From: SAR86 cluster bacterium
GTDB taxonomy: Bacteria > Pseudomonadota > Gammaproteobacteria > Magnimaribacterales > D2472
DNA length: 16,382 nucleotides
Reading direction: 5' to 3'
NCBI GenBank assembly: GCA_016779505.1
Contig: JADHNM010000024.1
Location: 1-16,382, forward strand
Positions 7,381 to 14,242 of the stretch are shown here, piece after piece. Under the pieces are notes generated by a model. That model saw nothing but the letters and a program-made list of their open reading frames with translations, was not told the origin of the DNA and ran no database searches. Position 1 is the first letter of the stretch. Each line of letters opens with the position of its first letter. The translations under genes were made by a program, and so were the position numbers.

Positions 7381-8219
7381 ATAAGATAATGGCCATTATC
7401 GAATTGATGCGTCTTAATAAGCCAATCGGCATATACCTATTACTTTGGCCAGCATTATTAGCTTTAGTAATTAGTACAAACGGCAATTTTGAATACTCAC
7501 ATTTATTAATTGTTATTACTGGAAGTATTTTAGTAAGATCTGCAGGCTGTGTAATCAATGATATTTGGGATCAAGACCTGGATGGAGACGTAGAAAGAAC
7601 AAAAACAAGGCCAATACCTAGTAAAAAGCTCTCAATATCCGAAAGTTGGGCTGTTTTTGTTGCGCTTGGTGTTTTTAGCTTGATGTTACTTAGCTTAACC
7701 AATACAAATACTATTTTTATAAGTATCTGCTTTGGATTGATGATAATTTTATATCCTCTGACAAAGAGGTTTTTTATTGGGCCTCAGATTTTTCTTGGCC
7801 TAACTTTCAACCCTACAATTATTGTCTACGCAATGACAAATGAGTTAAATAATCCAACGATGATTTTTCTCTACTTTGCCATCGCGGCAAAAACTATTGC
7901 TTTCGACTCCTTCTATGGATTGTGTGATGTAGAAGATGATAAAAAATTAGGCATCCATTCGACTCCCCTATGGTGGGGATCAAAAACTTTATTAGTAATT
8001 GCAATTTTACAATTTGCTGTGATTAGCCTTTTTCTCATCGTGGGATTAAAAGCAGAACTCTCATTCGCTTGGTACATAGGAATAATTTTGTTAAGTGGTT
8101 TTTATTTTTATCAGCATCAGCTGGCGTCGCAAAAAAATTTTTTGCTAGCTTTCAAAAATAATCATTGGGCATCCTTATATTTACTCATCCTCTCTGTATT
8201 TTGTTTTCTGATAATCTAA
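7377..8219 (+). CDS. ubiA: 4-hydroxybenzoate polyprenyltransferase UbiA
   Basis: UbiA is an inner-membrane prenyltransferase that joins an octaprenyl (or similar) chain to 4-hydroxybenzoate, the step after UbiC. I start it at ATG 7377, which overlaps the ubiC stop; the frame is open further upstream, but that part has no family resemblance, whereas MRLNKPIGIYLLLWP (11-25) matches the usual N-terminus. The 280-aa protein (E. coli 290) has about eight to nine hydrophobic helices and both aspartate-rich diphosphate sites: NDIWDQDLDGDVERT (61-75) followed by RPIPS, and AFDSFYGLCDVEDDKKLGI (175-193). These bind Mg2+ and the prenyl diphosphate. A second ATG lies 12 bases downstream (residue 5) and is possible. 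The next gene begins 4 bases after the stop. Confidence 0.95.
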   Translation: MNKIMAIIELMRLNKPIGIYLLLWPALLALVISTNGNFEYSHLLIVITGSILVRSAGCVINDIWDQDLDGDVERTKTRPIPSKKLSISESWAVFVALGVFSLMLLSLTNTNTIFISICFGLMIILYPLTKRFFIGPQIFLGLTFNPTIIVYAMTNELNNPTMIFLYFAIAAKTIAFDSFYGLCDVEDDKKLGIHSTPLWWGSKTLLVIAILQFAVISLFLIVGLKAELSFAWYIGIILLSGFYFYQHQLASQKNFLLAFKNNHWASLYLLILSVFCFLII

Positions 8220-8223
8220 GTCA

Positions 8224-9348
8224 ATGTTATCTGAAATCAAAAAAATTGATTTACAAGAAAAGCTTTATTCAATAAAAGCTAATAATCCTTTTGAAGATTT
8301 TTCATATTTACGAGCAATGGAACAAAGTAATTCTGCATCAGAAAAATCGGGTTGGATTCCAGATCATCTTGGCGAAATCAAAAATAAAAAATTAATCAGT
8401 TTTCTTCCTTTGTATAAAAAATTTAATAGCTATGGAGAATTCATTTTTGATCATCAATGGGCAAATGCATTAAATAGAGCTGGTAGAAATTATTATCCAA
8501 AATTACTAACTGCCATTCCTTTCACCCCTTGTGAAGGAGATAGAATTTTAGGCAAGGATGACAAATCTAAATTAAATCTTATTGATGCCGGTATTAAAAA
8601 AATGGAAGCAGAGGAAATAGAATCCTGGCATATTCTTTTCCCCAATGAATCAGGGAAGAGTATCTTAAGAGAAAGAAATTTTGTTGAAAGATACAATTAT
8701 AGATTTACTTGGAAGAATGAAAATTTTATTGATTTTGATAATTTTCTATCTATATTTACTTCTCGTCAAAGAGCAACTATCCGTAAAGAACGAAAAAGCA
8801 TTTCTAAACTAGGAATTGAATTTAAATGTAAAAAACATAATGAAATTACTGATGAGGATTGGGATTTATTTTATGTATTTTATCAAAAAACTTATTATGA
8901 AAGGGCTCAAAACCCATATTTGAATAAGGAATTTTTTAGATTAATTAATACAGTAAATCAGATAGTTAAACCGGTTATTTTCTTTGCTGAAATTGCAGGA
9001 GAACCAATCGGTGCATCATTGTGTTTTGAGGGTAGCAATACTTTATATGGCAGGCATTGGGGAGCAACTTCAAAAATAAAAAATCTACATTTTGAATGCT
9101 GTTACTATCAGGGCATAGAATATTGCATTAAAAATAATCTCAAATTTTTTGATCCAGGAGTTCAAGGAGAGCATAAAATCCGGAGGGGCTTTCAACCACA
9201 CTTAAGCTCATCATTTCATTATTTTTTAAGAGAGGATTTTGGGGAAGCAGTAAGTGATTTTTGCAAATCAGAAAGGACTCAAATTGAAAATTATATTGAG
9301 GCATGCAAATCCTATACACCATTTAACAATGATTATAGAATCAAATAA
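8224..9348 (+). CDS. COG3146/DUF482 GNAT-fold acyltransferase-like protein
   Basis: This 374-aa protein matches the family annotated as 'peptidogalycan biosynthesis' or DUF482 (COG3146), predicted GNAT-fold acyltransferases with no firmly known reaction. Family landmarks: NPFEDFSYLRAME (21-33), GWIPDHL (43-49), SYGEFIFDHQWA (69-80), YYPKLLTAIPFTPCEGDR (90-107), SRQRATIRKERKS (180-192), then the second half with LYGRHWG (274-280), LHFECCYYQGIEY (288-300) and FDPGVQGEHKIRRGF (309-323). The second half resembles FemAB/GNAT folds that may use acyl-tRNA or acyl-CoA. No signal peptide or membrane helix is seen. It begins 4 bases after ubiA and abuts the next gene, so it is inside the ubi operon, but a ubiquinone role does not follow from that. 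Family assignment is firm; function is unknown. Confidence 0.88.
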   Translation: MLSEIKKIDLQEKLYSIKANNPFEDFSYLRAMEQSNSASEKSGWIPDHLGEIKNKKLISFLPLYKKFNSYGEFIFDHQWANALNRAGRNYYPKLLTAIPFTPCEGDRILGKDDKSKLNLIDAGIKKMEAEEIESWHILFPNESGKSILRERNFVERYNYRFTWKNENFIDFDNFLSIFTSRQRATIRKERKSISKLGIEFKCKKHNEITDEDWDLFYVFYQKTYYERAQNPYLNKEFFRLINTVNQIVKPVIFFAEIAGEPIGASLCFEGSNTLYGRHWGATSKIKNLHFECCYYQGIEYCIKNNLKFFDPGVQGEHKIRRGFQPHLSSSFHYFLREDFGEAVSDFCKSERTQIENYIEACKSYTPFNNDYRIK

Positions 9349-9780
9349 ATGTACAAGAGTTTAAAAACAAAAAATCATTTAACAACATGCAGTGCGAATT
9401 TCTCTAGGTTAAGAAAAATCCTGTGTGATTTTAAAAATGATACATACACATTTGAAATTCTAAACCTTGAACAAAAAAATGAAGCTGAATTTTTAGTAAT
9501 CTCAAGGACGCCACACACTCTTATGATCGAGGCAAAATTTAAAAACAAAGATTCGGCGCTAGTGAATTTTATACTAAGAATAAATATTTATATTGATGCA
9601 AAGTTAGCAGAGGTAATTTCTTATCAACAAGAAAAACCTGTTCCATTTTTTGTGCCCTCTCCATTCTCACAATCGCAAGATGAAAAATATCAACAAAATA
9701 GAATTCTCACTGAGTGGCTTGAAAACATATTTTTAAATGGAGCAGTAGAAGCAAAAGAAATAAATTTTTTGAATGACTAA
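9349..9780 (+). CDS. yqiB: DUF1249 protein, YqiB-like
   Basis: This 143-aa protein resembles E. coli YqiB (140 aa, DUF1249), of unknown function. Shared features are CSANFSRLRKIL (14-25, where YqiB has CEMNFSQLRRLL), a beta-rich middle, DAKLAEVISYQQ (83-94), and QDEKYQQNRILTEWL (110-124), the most conserved segment, followed by a final Gly. No signal peptide or membrane segment is seen. The ATG directly follows the stop of the preceding gene and the stop overlaps the next start by 8 bases, so translation is probably coupled. In E. coli, yqiB and yqiA are in the same cluster (nudF-yqiB-cpdA-yqiA-parE); here yqiA follows directly without cpdA, which supports the identification despite modest similarity. 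Confidence 0.85.
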   Translation: MYKSLKTKNHLTTCSANFSRLRKILCDFKNDTYTFEILNLEQKNEAEFLVISRTPHTLMIEAKFKNKDSALVNFILRINIYIDAKLAEVISYQQEKPVPFFVPSPFSQSQDEKYQQNRILTEWLENIFLNGAVEAKEINFLND

Positions 9781-10345
9781 AATTTTATATCTTCATGGAT
9801 TTGCCTCATCAGCAGATTCATCCAAAGCAAAAGTAATCGAATCTTTTGTTAAAAAAAACACTAGCTCAACCAGGATCTTAATTCCTAATTTGAATAATAA
9901 TATTAAAAATGCTTATCAGCAGATTGAAGAAATAATTAAAACAGAATCTCCCACTTCAATTATTGGAAGTTCGTTGGGCGGTTTTTTTGGAACATATTTT
10001 GCAGAAAAATATAATCTTTTATGTGTGAATATAAATCCAGCGATTCCCCCAATAGACATGTCTGAATATCTTGGTGAAAATCAAAACTACTCAACTGGAG
10101 AAAAGTTTTTTATTGATCAAGATCAGTTGGACTGGTTAGAGGTGATGAATCAAAAAATTATAAATTTAAAAGAGCATAAGAATTTTATGACTTTAGTTCA
10201 GTCAGGAGATGAGGTCCTTGATTATAAAGCTACTATCAAATACTTTTCTGGAAGTCAGATTGAAGTTAAGTTCGGAGGAGATCATTCTTTCAAAGATTTT
10301 GAGTTACAAATCCCAAAAATACAGATTTTTCTTAATATGCACTAA
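9773..10345 (+). CDS. yqiA: YqiA-like alpha/beta-hydrolase esterase
   Basis: This 190-aa protein is a small alpha/beta hydrolase of the YqiA family (UPF0227); E. coli YqiA is an esterase active on short acyl and palmitoyl esters, with unknown natural substrate. The N-terminus has YLHGFASS (6-13). The nucleophile elbow is GSSLGG (65-70) with Ser67, the acid is probably Asp146 in SGDEVLDY (144-151), and the base is His171 in GGDHSF (168-173). VNINPAIPP (85-93) and YLGENQNY-TGE are also family features. The gene overlaps the DUF1249 gene by 8 bases and closes the operon. Its last two codons and stop are part of an NtrC-type palindrome belonging to the next gene. In E. coli parE follows yqiA; here it does not. 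Confidence 0.92.
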   Translation: MTKILYLHGFASSADSSKAKVIESFVKKNTSSTRILIPNLNNNIKNAYQQIEEIIKTESPTSIIGSSLGGFFGTYFAEKYNLLCVNINPAIPPIDMSEYLGENQNYSTGEKFFIDQDQLDWLEVMNQKIINLKEHKNFMTLVQSGDEVLDYKATIKYFSGSQIEVKFGGDHSFKDFELQIPKIQIFLNMH

Positions 10346-10354
10346 TATAGTGCA
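10338..10354 (+). promoter_or_regulatory. NtrC-binding palindrome 1
   Basis: TGCACTAATATAGTGCA has the arms TGCAC and GTGCA separated by 7 bases, exactly the layout of the enteric NtrC (NRI) site. It is a perfect dyad across all 17 bases but one centre. It spans the yqiA stop codon, so the enhancer begins inside the upstream gene. Relative to the predicted sigma-54 start near 10440, its centre is about -94. A possible sigma-70 element lies just downstream, so binding here could also repress that promoter. Confidence 0.85.
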
Positions 10355-10372
10355 AATAATTATATATTGCCC

Positions 10373-10378
10373 TATAAT
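10373..10378 (+). promoter_or_regulatory. Possible sigma-70 -10 box for glutamine synthetase
   Basis: TATAAT lies between the two NtrC boxes. The -35 position 17 bases upstream reads GTGCAA, a poor match inside palindrome 1. In E. coli, glnA has a sigma-70 promoter upstream that NtrC represses, so an analogous arrangement is plausible, but in this AT-rich gap TATAAT could arise by chance. Confidence 0.3.
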
Positions 10379-10389
10379 TTAACATTAAT

Positions 10390-10406
10390 TGCACATTATT
10401 TGTGCA
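10390..10406 (+). promoter_or_regulatory. NtrC-binding palindrome 2
   Basis: TGCACATTATTTGTGCA again has TGCAC and GTGCA separated by 7 bases; the dyad extends one base further on each side (T...A). Its centre is 52 bases, about five helical turns, from that of palindrome 1, so NtrC dimers would lie on the same DNA face. It is centred about -42 from the predicted start, only 7 bases from the -24 element, close enough that occupancy might also hinder polymerase. Confidence 0.85.
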
Positions 10407-10413
10407 AATATAT

Positions 10414-10430
10414 TGGCATAAACATTGCAT
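10414..10430 (+). promoter_or_regulatory. Sigma-54 (-24/-12) promoter of glutamine synthetase
   Basis: TTGGCATAAACATTGCAT carries GG at 10415-10416 and GC at 10427-10428, with 12 bases between first G of each, the strict spacing sigma-54 requires. It matches the consensus TGGCAC-N5-TTGC at all core bases but one. Predicted transcript start is about 10440, leaving a leader near 29 bases with AGGAG 7 bases before the ATG. Two NtrC palindromes upstream make this a confident nitrogen-regulated promoter, and imply rpoN elsewhere in the genome. Confidence 0.88.
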
Positions 10431-10468
10431 CTATAAACATAAGTATTTAAATTTTTAGGAGAAATAGA

Positions 10469-11449
10469 ATGTCAAAATATAAAACTTATGAATATATATG
10501 GCTTGATGGATACCAGCCTGAACCCTCAATGAGAAGTAAAGTTAAAGCTACTGATGCAAACACTCCTCCAGATTGGTCATTTGATGGATCATCAACTCAG
10601 CAAGCAGAAGGCGGGAGTTCAGATTGCTTGCTTCTTCCGGTTCAAACTTATGAAAATCCACATGGTCATGATTTGGTTATGACGCAGGTTCAATCAGCTG
10701 ACCATACTACTCATCCAACTAATTTCCGTGCAGCAGCTGAAACTGTTGTAACAGATGAATGGTGGTTTGGATTTGAGCAAGAGTTTTTCTTCACAGACCC
10801 AGAGACTGGTGAGCCTCTTGGATGGGAAAATGGTGAGCCAAGAGCACAAGGCGACTTTTATTGTGGTGTAGGTGCGGGAAATGTTGTTGGTAGAGAAATA
10901 TCAGATCATCATCTTCAAGCGTGTCTAGACCTCGGAATTACATTAACGGGAACCAATGCTGAAGTTGCACTTGGTCAATGGGAGTATCAATGTCTGGGCA
11001 AAGGTATTAAAGCTGCAGATGATCTATGGGTCAGTAGATATATGCTGTACAAGATTGCAGAAGAGTATGGTGTGGGAGTAAATATCCATCCAAAGCCTAA
11101 AACCGGAGATTGGAACGGTTCTGGTATGCACACTAACTTCTCAAACGAAGAAATGAGATCTCGTGGTTCAGAAGAATTATTTACATCTATGTGTGACAAA
11201 CTAGGTGAGGTTCATCAAGAAGGGATTGCAGCTTATGGCTCTGACAATGACATGAGGTTAACCGGCCTTCATGAAACACAAAGCATAGACAAATTCTCTT
11301 ATGGGATAAGTGATCGAGGAGCGAGCATAAGAATCCCTGTATATACAGTCGAGCATAATTGGAATGGTTATCTTGAAGATAGAAGGCCAGCCTCAAATGC
11401 AGATCCTTATAAAATATTAGCTCACATTGTTGGAACGCTAACTAAATAA
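10469..11449 (+). CDS. glnII: Glutamine synthetase type II (GSII, eukaryotic/rhizobial GlnII type)
   Basis: The enzyme makes glutamine from glutamate, ammonia and ATP in the cytoplasm. At 326 aa it is far shorter than the bacterial GSI (about 470) and fits GSII. Signature segments: WSFDGSSTQQAEGGSSDCLL (36-55), the GSII hallmark; WWFGFEQEFFF (98-108) with metal-binding Glu; GAGNVVGREISDHHLQACL (135-153); NAEVALGQWEYQ (163-174); HPKPKTGDWNGSGMHTNFS (207-225), the ATP/glutamate site; RGASIRIP (283-290); and YLEDRRPASNADPY (301-314). The Tyr that GSI uses for adenylylation (NLYDLP context) does not exist here, so GlnE-type control should not apply. It has a strong ribosome site, a sigma-54 promoter with two NtrC boxes, and its own terminator; ntrB-ntrC follow. 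In enteric bacteria this slot holds the GSI glnA. Confidence 0.96.
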   Translation: MSKYKTYEYIWLDGYQPEPSMRSKVKATDANTPPDWSFDGSSTQQAEGGSSDCLLLPVQTYENPHGHDLVMTQVQSADHTTHPTNFRAAAETVVTDEWWFGFEQEFFFTDPETGEPLGWENGEPRAQGDFYCGVGAGNVVGREISDHHLQACLDLGITLTGTNAEVALGQWEYQCLGKGIKAADDLWVSRYMLYKIAEEYGVGVNIHPKPKTGDWNGSGMHTNFSNEEMRSRGSEELFTSMCDKLGEVHQEGIAAYGSDNDMRLTGLHETQSIDKFSYGISDRGASIRIPVYTVEHNWNGYLEDRRPASNADPYKILAHIVGTLTK

Positions 11450-11486
11450 TCTAAATATTGAATAGCTCTAATACAGAGAAATATAA

Positions 11487-11518
11487 AAAGCCCTCCCTCA
11501 AAGAGGGCTTTGTTTTTT
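11487..11518 (+). terminator. Rho-independent terminator after glutamine synthetase
   Basis: A 9-bp stem, AAAGCCCTC (11487-11495) with GAGGGCTTT (11503-11511), has a 7-base loop and is followed by G then TTTTTT. It begins about 37 bases after the synthetase stop and ends 11 bases before the ntrB ATG. It should set a high synthetase to NtrBC ratio, with ntrBC made from read-through or a promoter not clearly visible. Confidence 0.9.
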
Positions 11519-11529
11519 AAGTCTACTTT

Positions 11530-12618
11530 ATGGATTACTCAGAATTTAAAGCGTTTGATAACTTGAATACTGAAATCATCATTCTAGATGGAGATGATTT
11601 CAAACTACTATGGATTAACGATGCAGCAAAAGCTGCAAACTGGATTGGTGACTCTTCAAAATTCGAAGATAAAAAAATTTCATCATTATTGAACGAAGAA
11701 ACTGGATTCCAAATAAATAAGATTCTAAAAAAAACTAGAGAGAATTCAGGCTCTGTTACAAGAAGAGATTTCGAGATTGTTCATCAATCTGGCACGGTTA
11801 GGACAGTTGACCTAACAATTACTTTTTCAGAGAAAAAGAATCTAATTTTTATAGAAGCCGTAAGCATTGATAATCTCAATAAAATTATTGATTCAACAAG
11901 AAGTTTTTCAACACAAAAAATTGCAGCTGGCTTAGCAAGGACTTTAGCACACGAAGTCAAGAACCCTCTGTCAGGAATTAAGGGTAGTGCGCAAATTTTA
12001 AAATCAAAATATGTTGATGATTTTTCTAAAAAATTCTTAAAAATAATAGAAGAAGAAACAGACAGGCTAAATGAGATTGTTACTAGGATATTAACTCCTG
12101 CAAAGAAACCAACTTTTGAATATTTTAATCTTCATGAATCTTTGCAAAGAGTATTAGCATTAAGTAATGCCGAATCGCTAGAAAACTTAACTATAGATAG
12201 AGATTATGATCCAAGCATTCCTGAAATATATGGTGATAAAAATTTATTTATACAAGCTTTAATAAATATTACACAGAATGCAGTACACGCATGCACGAAT
12301 TTTGCTGAGGCTCCCTGCCTCGGAATTCAAACTAAAATCTCATACCGACAACCAATTAATGGAACCGTTCACAATACTTTGGCTGAAATAATTATTAAAG
12401 ATAATGGGCCTGGAATAAACGCAGAAATTAAAGACCAAATTTTTTTTCCTATGATATCTGGTAAGGAAAATGGATCTGGAATCGGGCTATCTATTTCACA
12501 AGACATCGTTCGGATTCATGGAGGAGCAATATCATTTGATCGAAAAAATGATGAGACAATGTTTTCAATCTTAATACCTATTTCAACTAATAATATTAAT
12601 GGAGCTAAAAGTGCCTAA
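11530..12618 (+). CDS. ntrB: Nitrogen regulation sensor histidine kinase NtrB (GlnL)
   Basis: NtrB is a cytoplasmic kinase/phosphatase that, under control of PII protein, phosphorylates NtrC when nitrogen is short. The 362-aa protein has an N-terminal PAS domain starting at FDNLNTEIIILD (9-20), then the dimerisation/phosphoacceptor helix with HEVKNPLSGIKGSAQIL (141-157; His141 corresponds to E. coli His139), and the ATPase domain: N-box QNAVHA (249-254), DNGPGI (291-296), and GSGIGLSIS (315-323). There is no membrane segment, as expected. The ATG lies just past the terminator and has no clear Shine-Dalgarno, so translation may be weak; the position fits the family N-terminus. Its 3' end overlaps ntrC. 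The gene order GS-ntrB-ntrC is the enteric one, which makes NtrB the clear choice over other PAS kinases. Confidence 0.95.
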   Translation: MDYSEFKAFDNLNTEIIILDGDDFKLLWINDAAKAANWIGDSSKFEDKKISSLLNEETGFQINKILKKTRENSGSVTRRDFEIVHQSGTVRTVDLTITFSEKKNLIFIEAVSIDNLNKIIDSTRSFSTQKIAAGLARTLAHEVKNPLSGIKGSAQILKSKYVDDFSKKFLKIIEEETDRLNEIVTRILTPAKKPTFEYFNLHESLQRVLALSNAESLENLTIDRDYDPSIPEIYGDKNLFIQALINITQNAVHACTNFAEAPCLGIQTKISYRQPINGTVHNTLAEIIIKDNGPGINAEIKDQIFFPMISGKENGSGIGLSISQDIVRIHGGAISFDRKNDETMFSILIPISTNNINGAKSA

Positions 12619-13987
12619 GATATGGATCGCTGATGATGATGAGGCTATTCGTATGGTTCTCGAAGAAGGCCTTAAAAGTGCTGGTCTTGAAATTGTAACC
12701 TTTGCTGATGGAGAAGCATTAATTGATGCTTTAAGCGATGACAAACCAGATCTAATAATTTCAGATATAAAAATGCCGGGCATGCATGGCTACGATCTTT
12801 TAAAACATATCAAAAATAATTATGACAAATTGCCAGTAATTATCATGACTGCTTTTACAGATATGCAGGCTGCAATAGACGCATACGGTGGTGGTGCTTT
12901 TGAATATATTCCAAAACCTTTTGATTTGGAGGAAGCCATTATCACAGTAAAAAAAGCTCTCGAGGAACATAAAGAAACCAAGCCAAAAAAAGTCTCTAAA
13001 TCAGAAATCATTGGTTCTGCACCTTCAATGCAAATAGTTTTTAGATCAATTGGAAAACTTGCTAATACAAATGCCACAGTTCTTATTCAAGGCGAGTCTG
13101 GCACCGGCAAAGAACTAGTGTCTAAATCATTGCATAAAAATAGCCCGAGACACGATATGCCATTCATAGCCTTAAACATGGCTGATATTCCAAAAGAATT
13201 AATTGAATCAGAATTATTTGGACATGAAAAGGGAGCCTTCACTGGTGCTGTTGAGCAAAGAATTGGTAGGTTTGAACAAGCAAATGGTGGCACCCTCTTT
13301 CTTGACGAAATTGGGGATATGCCTCTAGAGACTCAGACGCGCTTATTGCGAGTATTATCAAATAAAGAATTTTTTCGCGTAGGTGGCGATAAACCTATCA
13401 AAGTGGATGTTCGAATTTTAGCAGCAACTCATCAAAGTCTAGAGTCACTGGTAGCGTCTGGTTCTTTTAGAGAGGATCTTTATTACAGGCTTAATGTGAT
13501 TAGAGTCGATGTGCCGCCACTCAGACATAGAAAAGAGGATATTGGCGACTTATCTTCTGCTTTTTTAAAAAGGCATGCTGACTCATTATCAGATGAGCCA
13601 AAAGTGCTTTCTCCTGAAGCTCTTCTTGCATTGACCCAATATGATTGGCCTGGAAATGTAAGGCAACTGGAGAATATATGTTATTGGATAGCTCTAATGG
13701 CGCCTACTCAGAACGTAAAATTAGAAGATCTACCTGGTGAAATTATCAGCAACGATCAACCCTCTCAAACTCCAGGTGATGATTGGCAATCAGGATTTTC
13801 CCAATGGCTTAGTGAAATATATCAAAGCAAATCTGAGAATATGCTTGAAATAATTGAACCAGCATTAGATAAAGTCATGATTGATTTTGCGTTAGAGAAA
13901 ACAGGTGGGAAAAAACAAGAAGCTGCTAAAGTTCTAGGCCTTGGAAGAAATACTCTTACAAAAAAAATAAAAGCGCAACAATCCTAA
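12611..13987 (+). CDS. ntrC: Nitrogen regulation response regulator NtrC (GlnG), sigma-54 activator
   Basis: NtrC is the sigma-54-dependent activator of nitrogen genes. I start it at GTG 12611 because GGAG lies 6 bases upstream and homology starts there; an in-frame ATG at 12599 adds four residues but lacks a ribosome site. In the 458-aa version: receiver domain about 1-120 with acidic pair DDD (8-10), phospho-acceptor Asp52 in SDIKMPG, Thr80 and Lys102; AAA+ domain with Walker A GESGTGKE (161-168), the sigma-54 contact loop GAFTGA (208-213), Walker B GGTLFLDEIGD (226-236), and DWPGNVRQLEN (345-355); C-terminal Fis-type helix-turn-helix around KKQEAAKVLGLGRNTLTKK (434-452). It should bind the two palindromes before glutamine synthetase. 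The 5' end overlaps ntrB by 8 bases; the 3' end overlaps the convergent grxC by 4. Confidence 0.96.
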   Translation: MPKIWIADDDEAIRMVLEEGLKSAGLEIVTFADGEALIDALSDDKPDLIISDIKMPGMHGYDLLKHIKNNYDKLPVIIMTAFTDMQAAIDAYGGGAFEYIPKPFDLEEAIITVKKALEEHKETKPKKVSKSEIIGSAPSMQIVFRSIGKLANTNATVLIQGESGTGKELVSKSLHKNSPRHDMPFIALNMADIPKELIESELFGHEKGAFTGAVEQRIGRFEQANGGTLFLDEIGDMPLETQTRLLRVLSNKEFFRVGGDKPIKVDVRILAATHQSLESLVASGSFREDLYYRLNVIRVDVPPLRHRKEDIGDLSSAFLKRHADSLSDEPKVLSPEALLALTQYDWPGNVRQLENICYWIALMAPTQNVKLEDLPGEIISNDQPSQTPGDDWQSGFSQWLSEIYQSKSENMLEIIEPALDKVMIDFALEKTGGKKQEAAKVLGLGRNTLTKKIKAQQS

Positions 13988-14235
13988 CCTAAAGCATCTA
14001 ACAAATTGCCCGCTTCATGCAGAGCATGCAGATCATCACATCCTCCAATATGATCATCGCCAAACCAAATCTGAGGAACGGATGTTTTACCGGCTCTTGA
14101 AGCCATATCGGCTCTTAGCTCAGAATTAAAATCAACAGATATTTCTTTAAAGGGAATATCTAGTTTTTTTAGCAAACTTTTTGCTTTATAGCAGAATGGA
14201 CAAGTTTTTGTTGTATATATCGTTACATCTTTCAT
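13984..14235 (-). CDS. grxC: Glutaredoxin 3 (GrxC type)
   Basis: This 83-aa protein is a dithiol glutaredoxin, a small cytoplasmic thioredoxin-fold enzyme that reduces disulfides and glutathionylated proteins with glutathione. It has the CPFC active site (Cys12, Cys15), the cis-proline turn TSVPQIW (51-57, Pro54), and the glutathione-binding GGCDDLHAL (64-72). Length and sequence match E. coli GrxC (83 aa; CPYC, TTVPQIF, GGCDDLYAL). It is the last gene of a minus-strand cluster whose first gene is a YibN-like rhodanese, as in the E. coli yibN-grxC-secB cluster, but no secB follows because the convergent ntrC overlaps its stop by 4 bases. It starts 7 bases after the stop of the DUF2141 gene. 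Confidence 0.95.
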   Translation of the reverse strand: MKDVTIYTTKTCPFCYKAKSLLKKLDIPFKEISVDFNSELRADMASRAGKTSVPQIWFGDDHIGGCDDLHALHEAGNLLDALG

Positions 14236-14242
14236 GATTCAA

